NCBI GenBank assembly: GCA_037126765.1
Contig: JBBCBC010000026.1
Coordinates: 30,241,698-30,305,697, forward strand
Source: Stenogyne calaminthoides
Taxonomy: Eukaryota; Streptophyta; Magnoliopsida; Lamiales; Lamiaceae
Reading direction: 5' to 3'
Length of the DNA stretch: 64,000 nt
The notes under the pieces: generated by a model
Database searches by the model: none
What the model saw: only the letters and a program-made list of their open reading frames with translations
Told to the model about the DNA's origin: nothing
Shown here: in pieces, positions 58,469-64,000 of the stretch
How the letters are laid out: each line of letters opens with the position of its first letter
How positions within the stretch are numbered: the first letter of the stretch is position 1
Position numbers and translations under genes: made by a program

Positions 58469-59706
58469 TGTTGTACACCAAAATTACGGAACGAGATTTG
58501 TGATGTGGCTATGTGATTTGGTGATACAAACAAGTATTAATGAGTGTGAAGAGCAATCAATGCGGAACAAAACGAATGTTCCTCATTGAATGACAATGAT
58601 CAAGATTTGGAGAATTAAATGCGAGTAAGTAAATGCGAGAGGATTTGGGCCGAAGGCCTCTTTTGTTGGCTAATAAAGCCGTTGTATTGAATGTAAAATT
58701 TGCCGACCCTTTAATGAGTCTTAACTTCTCCTATTTATAGTACAAGATAACCATCTAGTTGGCCTTGCTACAACTCTCGATAGAATTTGACCGAGCATTA
58801 ATTGTAACCAGCTACTTTGGACTCTACAGCATACTCTAAATCTTAGTCTCGCATAACTAAAAACACCACCTGCGACTCTGAATTGGCGGTTTGCAGGTAG
58901 CGCGGAGATTTGCACCTAGGCTTTCCCTTTTGAGTCGGCGGCGGTAGAACCAGCAATATCTTCAGAGTCTTCTCGGCCATTTTGGGCAAGATTCTTTGAT
59001 GTTGATTGTTTACGTGTTAGGTTAGCCAAAATCGTTCCTTGGTAAGTGGAAAATCTTTGTCTTAAGTCTCTCTATCTCATTCACCTTGATAATGAGCCCC
59101 ACAAAATTGGCTAAGTATAGTTCGCCTCTTCATGTACGCAACTACCTTTGGAGTCGCAGGAGAGCGGGCGAGGGTGCGCGGGCGAGCATTGGCGGGCGCA
59201 CGGGTGCTGGGCGAGCAGTGGGTGCACGGGCACCGGGCGAGCAGTGGGCGCACGGGCGCCGGGCGAGCATGAGGGTGCCCGAGCGAGCGTGGCGACCAAC
59301 GGGGCGCTTTCGAGTACGGGCGAAAGTATGGCGACCAACGGGCGCCCGGGCGAGCATGGCGATCAACGGGCGCACGGGCGCGGGCGAGCATTTGGCGCAC
59401 GGGCACGCAAGCATCCGCGGGCGACCATCGGGGCGTGCGGGCGTGGGCACCGGGCGGGCGCTGGCAAACATTTGGAGCATGGGTGCGCGCAAGCATCCGC
59501 GGGCGACCATCGGGGCGTACGGGCGCGGGCATCGATCGCGCGGGTTCGGGCGAGTAGCGATGGTCGAGTAATCTTGTTCATCTTTTAATTTGGCCGGGCA
59601 AGTTCGTCCTTGGCTCATGATAACTTGCTCAGTTTTAATAGAGGTAATTGCATCTTAAGGACATAGGAAACCCAAATAATTAACCGAGATTATTTAGTGT
59701 ACAACA
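58469..59706 (-). mobile_element. 1.24-kb solo LTR inserted in kinase D
   Basis: The insert has 10-bp inverted ends (TGTTGTACAC at 58469, GTGTACAACA ending at 59706) with TG..CA termini. It is flanked by a perfect 5-bp target duplication CCTTC (58464-58468 and 59707-59711). On the minus strand a TATA-like CTATAAATAGGAG lies at about 58742-58730. No gag or pol and no second LTR, so it is a solo LTR or very small non-autonomous element. The perfect duplication suggests a recent event. The minus orientation is inferred from the TATA only. Confidence 0.85.
59145..59560. repeat. GC-rich minisatellite-like block inside the solo LTR
   Basis: Built from variants of GGGCGCACGGGCGCGGGCGA and GCATGGCGACCAACGGGCG. 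One 82-bp period is clear (GCAAGCATCCGCGGGCGACC at 59407 and 59489). It is very GC-rich in an AT-rich region, with many CG dinucleotides. Long open frames in several phases on both strands come from the lack of A/T-rich stops and do not look like genes. Confidence 0.85.
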
Positions 59707-60838
59707 CCTTCAAGTAAGAAGAAGTTTTTAAATACATACTGCCAGTGATAGCTTCAGTAGTTGTTGCATTCATTATTCTCATCTATTTTTTGAGACGTCG
59801 TGCAAGAAAGCTCCCTCCTTCCTCTCAGTTTGAGTTGCCTCTGGTAGTCATGCCTGAAAGGATCTCATATTATGATATTCTGCGTGCCACAAACAACCTT
59901 GATCAACAAAACTTGATTGGTAGAGGTAGCTTCGGCTCAGTGTACAGGGCAAGTTTTTCTAATGCATTGGTTGCTGCTATTAAGGTTTTCAATGCAGACG
60001 TACAAGGTGCATTCAAGAGCTTTGACACAGAGTGCCAAATACTAGGCAGCATACGCCACAGAAATCTAGTGAAGGTCATTACATCTTGTTCCAACCTTGA
60101 TTTTAAGGCCTTGGTGTTGGCATACATGCCCAACGGCAACCTTGAAAGATGGCTCTACTCTGACAATTGTTCCTTGAATTTTTTTCAAAGATTGGGAATA
60201 ATGATAGACGTGGCATCTGCTGTGGAATACCTACATGAAGGTTATACATCTCCAATTGTGCATTGTGACTTAAAGCCCAACAACATTCTTCTGGACGAAG
60301 AGATGGTTGCACATGTAGTGGACTTTGGGATAGCCAAGCTCTTGACTCAGGAACAGAGAATGCTACAAACCAGAACTCTAGGTACCTTTGGGTACATTGC
60401 ACCAGGTAATCATCTTATATTGAATTAATTATGTAGGAATTACTTATATGTCTATGTTTGATCTCATTCACCACTGATGCAGAGTACGGATCAGAAGGAC
60501 AAGTATCAACCATGGTTGACGTCTATAGCTACGGGATATTGTTGGTGGAAGTATTAACAAGAAGAAGGCCAACAGATGAGATGTTTTCAGGAGAGTTAAT
60601 AATGAGGCAATGGATTTCTAAATCATTCCCAAATTCAGTAATGCACATTGTTGATCACGCGCTACTAATGAACATGGATGATCCAAGGAGTATAGCCAGA
60701 GGTGAAAGATGCTTGACATCAATTATCGAACTAGCTCTAGAATGCACATCAAATATGGCAGAGGAGAGGCCAAATATGAAAGATGTTGTAGCAAGGATCA
60801 ACAAGATCGAGTCCAACTTATCAAATCGCAGCAACTGA

Positions 60839-61040
60839 AACGAATCAGTACGTTTTCTCTCAACTTATTTTCCTCTATGATTCCAGCTATCAAGGATCTA
60901 TCCATACTATTCATTCAACGAGAATAGAAACATGCATGTTTTCAAATACTTTACAGAATTTCCCATTTAATTTGCATTTCTACAAATTCGGGAAAGATAA
61001 ATGTTGCTTGTTCATTTTCCAGGGGGACCTCAAACGCAAA
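60839..61040. other. 3' flank of kinase D
   Basis: Shares blocks with the 3' flank of kinase B (TTCCAGCTATC-like text; GATGAATGTTGTTCATTTTC versus GATAAATGTTGCTTGTTCAT; TTTTCCAGGGGGA), so these flanks descend from one duplication. No gene. Confidence 0.6.
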
Positions 61041-61392
61041 GGGTATGTTTGTTTCGGGATTTAGGTGTGCGGGGGAAGTCATGATTTCGAAATCCTATGG
61101 ATTTGAAAGTCTTGATGAATAGTAAAAAATATGTGTTTGTTTTGAGATTTTGATAGTGTGAGATTTTACTTTATGTCAAATCAATGTTTAATAATGATTG
61201 ATATAGTATTATTATATTGTGTTGAGAGTATGAAAAATAGTGATTTGATTGTATTGAATTTTATGAAAAATAGGGGTGTAGGTATACTTTATAGGAGAGG
61301 ATTGAGAAGTCTAATTTTAAATCTCAAACTATAATGGGACTTGATTTTTAAAGTCTTAAGTCCATCAATGTGAGTCTCGAAACAAACATACC
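61041..61392. mobile_element. MITE with inverted GGGTATGTTTGTTTCG ends
   Basis: The left end GGGTATGTTTGTTTCGGGA is matched by TCTCGAAACAAACATACC at the right end. Length is 352 bp and the interior shows mirrored text (AAATCCTATGGATTT; ATAATGGGACTTGATTT). It interrupts sequence that is continuous in the 3' flank of kinase B. No clear target duplication, so the superfamily is open. Confidence 0.75.
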
Positions 61393-62845
61393 AGAAGGAC
61401 TTGTTCTGAAGCAGGGGAACTGGGGAACTAAGCAATTCAGGTGTTTGAAATCGTTTCACTGATACAAGTTGGCTGCTACCATTTAATTAAATTTATGTAT
61501 ATCTCTGCCATTCATCCTTCCATCACATAGAAGTTTAACAATCATATCTATCTTTTTTATAGGTTCATATAAATTGTTGCAATAACCAATTAGGCCTTCA
61601 AATCTCATATACTTTGTGATTGTAATATCATTTTTTATAAAGGTGAACATACACTAATATAATATGGCATTTTCTTCTTCCATCCCAAAAATATTGTTTC
61701 TTTCATAAAGGAAATAGGTGAGTAAAGGAGGTTATACGTACCAATAAAAATGTACTTAATGGTTTAGAGTAAAGGTTAATTATTCAAATAAAATTTTATG
61801 TTCTTGTATGAAAATAGAAATATATTTTTGGGATTAATTAACTAATAGATTTTTGAGCCCCTTGACATATTCAAGAAACACTTGCTTTTCTAATTTTCAA
61901 GGTTGCAATAACTTTTAAATTATAAAAAATTGAAATGCACATGAATTTGAAATAAATTATCAATTTTCATAATTTAAAATGTGACTCGTCTCTCCATGAA
62001 AAATAAATTATTGATTAATTATTACTAAAGAGTATTAATTATGATAGTTGATTTTTTACTACATAAAAGATATTACTCGTAATAATGAAATGTGTAATTT
62101 ATATTATAATAGGAGTATTATTAGTGATAATGAACAGTATGATTTATATTATAAAAAAATATTAATCGCGATAATTGAAGGGTCATGTCTATAAATATGA
62201 AATTATTTTCACGATGAATAAATTTTACATGAGACCTACTCATAAATTAATTAGGTAAATAATGGAAGGTTATTATTATACATTAAAAACAAGTATATGT
62301 TTTTAGTGTAGGTATCTTGTTAAACTTGCTCATAATATGAAATTTATATCATCAGACTTACAAATTAATATTATAAATATTTATTAATTGATATCATTAT
62401 ATTTATAAATTAAAATTATAATATTAAATGTTATAAGTATTAATTCATAAGAGTTGTAGTATCACTTTTATAATTATAATGGTACGAGTTTAATACTAAT
62501 TAAGTTTCACAGTGAGTTCTGTGTTCTTTTTATGGTGCTCATTTTTAGAGAATTAAATCTACAAGTCGAGAAAAAAATATATATATATAGCAAAAAACTG
62601 AAAACGGTCATCTTTGTTGTGTACAGTTAATATTCATTTTCTTTTTAAAAGAAAAGACATTTTCCAAACAAAATCACTTAATAAGAAGTTTTAAAAAAAA
62701 AAAAACCTGGAGCTTACCCACGAAGTAACACCGTTTACATTAACACAAAATGGATAAAACTAGACGTTCAAGATAAGGTGGAAATAATGACCGAATTTGG
62801 AAATCCAAGATTAGGAACAGACCAGTTTCACAACTGGTGAATTAA
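61393..62845. other. AT-rich intergenic region
   Basis: No gene. About 62040-62190 has three imperfect repeats of a unit like TAATAATGAAATGTGTAATT followed by TATATTATAA. A run of A lies near 62692-62706. Confidence 0.5.
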
Positions 62846-63116
62846 AAACTCATGCACTGCGACACGTAAGACTTAAATAATAAGTTTCATTGCTTACTTA
62901 CATACCTCCTTTCTGAACTTTCCAACACGTGGCGCCAAACGAAACACCTCTCTTCCAATGTTGATCCACAATTCAACCGCCACACAGCAATACTACTGCT
63001 TTTAATACCAAATCTTGTGTTCCCATTCCACAAAATCACAGAGCCAAAAACAAGAACTAAAAGAAATTTCTGATATTAGTGTTTGTTTGAGAATGTGTTA
63101 AAGGATTTGTTCTACA
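62846..63116 (+). promoter_or_regulatory. Seed/ABA-type promoter of the LEA gene
   Basis: An ABRE, ACACGTGGC, lies at 62925-62933, an ACGT core at 62861-62868 (GACACGTA) and an RY-like CATGCA at 62851-62856. ABRE plus RY is the known combination bound by ABI5-type bZIP and ABI3-type B3 factors in maturing seeds, which fits the LEA product. No strong TATA; CTTTTAATACC at about 62999 is the best candidate. The leader is about 60-90 nt. Confidence 0.6.
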
Positions 63117-64000
63117 ATGGCTTCACAGCAAGCGAGAAGAGAGAATGAAATGGGAGAAAGAAACATGGAGGTGGAGAAAGATCGAGTTCCGAAAATGGAG
63201 TCCCATTTTGAGTCTCTTGCAGAGAAGACGAAAGGGGAGCAGGATGTTGCTCATCCTGTGACGCAAGCAGAGAAGGTTACAGTTGTTGAGACTGTTCCTG
63301 TTAGCGGCGGTGGCGCCGGAGTGAAGAAACGCACGGAAAAGGAGGTGGAGAGGAGAGAAAACAGGGGCCTTCATTGGAAGAGATTTCGAAAATGAGGGGA
63401 GCGGCGCAGCAGAACTCTATGGAGGCCATCAGAGCGGCGGAGGAACGCTACCAGAAAGCCAAGGAGAGTGGCGGCTCAGCGGCGGAGAAAGCCAAAGACA
63501 CCACCGTGGAGAAAGGCCGACAGACGAAAGATTACATGGGGCAGAAGGCAGGGGAAGCGGAGGACGTCCTTTCATTCAAGGGTGGAGCTTGGAAGGATAC
63601 CGCGGTGGAGAAAGGCCAACAAGCGAAGGATTACACTACTCAGAAGGCTGCCAAGGCTAAAGATGTCATTTCATCTAAGGGTGGAGCTTTGATGGGTTCA
63701 GCGGCAGAGAAAGGGCAGCAAGCTAGGGGCTACACGGCGGAGAAGGCCACCGAGGCTAAGGATTACACCGCCGAGAAAAGCCAATCTGCTGCTCAAATTG
63801 CAGCTGAGAAAGCGAGGGAGGCAAAGGATTACTCTGTCGAGAAAGGCCAATCTGCAGCTCAAATCGCGGCTGAGAAGGCAAAAGCGGCGAAGGATTCTAC
63901 AGTGGATACTACCATGACTGCCGCTCAAATTGCAGCTGAGAAAGCAAGATCAGCAAAGGATGTGACTGGATTCTACAATGAGTGCAGCCCAGATCGCGGC
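63117..64000 (+). CDS. Seed LEA protein (group 3, SBP65/D-29-like), runs off the window
   Basis: The start MASQQARRENEMGERNMEVE and the later LEEISKMRGAAQQNSMEAIR match the N-terminal region of seed biotin-containing proteins of the SBP65/LEA D-29 type. From about 63420 the protein is 11-residue LEA repeats (TVEKGRQTKDY, TAEKATEAKDY, AAQIAAEKARE), which form amphipathic helices on drying and protect membranes and proteins in desiccating seeds. The frame changes twice. At A4 (63358-63361) one missing A would explain the shift, and at 63968-63969 one extra G would. Both sit at base runs and the rest is clean. I therefore read it as a real gene with sequence errors; a young pseudogene is possible. 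The 3' end is outside the window. Confidence 0.75.

Larger units (their letters stand above)
56156..60838 (+). pseudogene. LRR receptor kinase D (LRR-XII, non-RD), split by an LTR insertion
   Basis: Exons: 56156-56612, 56797-60405 (interrupted at 58469-59706) and 60483-60838. An in-frame ATG also lies at 56132; 56156 is preferred because the signal peptide (VLASILMFFYARLCIAAS) then starts normally. Exon 1 and the whole LRR part are open. The frame leaves the gene at 58469, inside the juxtamembrane CKRSKSTPS region, where the inserted LTR begins, and stops at 58589. The kinase part resumes after 59706 with GRGSFGSVY, HCDLKPNN and DFGIAK intact, but one A is missing in a run near 59730, so it is out of frame as well. 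The truncated product would be a secreted LRR protein without membrane anchor or kinase. Confidence 0.85.

Noticed and set aside
59077..59618. Long Arg/Pro/Gly/Ala-rich open frames in several phases on both strands
   Set aside because: They come from the GC-rich degenerate repeat, where stops are rare. No domain, all phases similar, and inside an LTR.
63468..63928. Arg-rich open frames on both strands of the LEA repeats
   Set aside because: Frame shadows of the 11-residue LEA repeats; the LEA phase carries the conserved blocks.

Overview
This is a plant nuclear genomic window: intron-containing genes with GT..AG borders, AT-rich intergenic DNA, dense LTR retrotransposons, CACTA, Helitron and MITE sequences, and plant-specific families (LRR-XII receptor kinases, an ABCG half transporter, a seed LEA protein). 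It looks like a eudicot, plausibly an asterid; the sequence alone does not fix the species.

Layout. (1) 1-9301: a decayed Ty3/gypsy retrotransposon on the minus strand (gag, protease, RT, RNase H, second RNase H, integrase, 5' LTR at 8593-9301) with an antisense coiled-coil ORF remnant on the plus strand. This is the architecture of the Tat (Retand/Ogre-like) lineage. (2) 9302-15761: a Ty1/copia element on the minus strand, cut in its RT region by the gypsy element, with a 1.84-kb LTR at 13922-15761. (3) 15762 to about 19960: a CACTA (En/Spm) transposon on the minus strand, itself cut by the copia LTR. The order of insertion is therefore CACTA, then copia, then gypsy. (4) 20300-21420: a Helitron-like 3' end and a clean MITE with a 10-bp target duplication. 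(5) 21723-38685: gene-rich. It holds an LRR receptor kinase pseudogene (A, minus), an intronless ABCG transporter (minus), an eight-exon plastid-type methyltransferase (plus) and a six-exon plant protein of unknown function with three 57-residue internal repeats (plus). (6) 39566-60838: three more receptor kinase copies in tandem (B, C, D, plus), separated by promoter remnants, solo LTRs, CACTA ends and a small non-autonomous copia element (48276-50051). (7) 61041-64000: a MITE, AT-rich spacer, then a seed-type LEA gene with ABRE and RY motifs, running off the window.

The receptor kinases resemble the FLS2/EFR/Xa21 class: LRR ectodomain, one membrane segment and a non-RD kinase (HCD instead of HRD). 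Such proteins sense extracellular patterns at the plasma membrane. All four copies carry reading-frame breaks. A is clearly dead, D is split by a 1.24-kb LTR insertion, and B has a frameshift and rearranged exons. The breaks in C are all single-base length changes in homopolymers. The same kind of change breaks the otherwise good LEA gene, so some 'pseudogene' calls here may be sequence errors.

The most interesting biology is in the receptor cluster. C and D are a recent tandem duplication whose amino-acid differences fall almost entirely on the variable, solvent-exposed positions of the LRR beta strands. C is also a mosaic: its 5' part matches D, and its kinase part is nearly identical to A, about 30 kb away in inverted orientation. 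I saw no operon-like or wholly new system.
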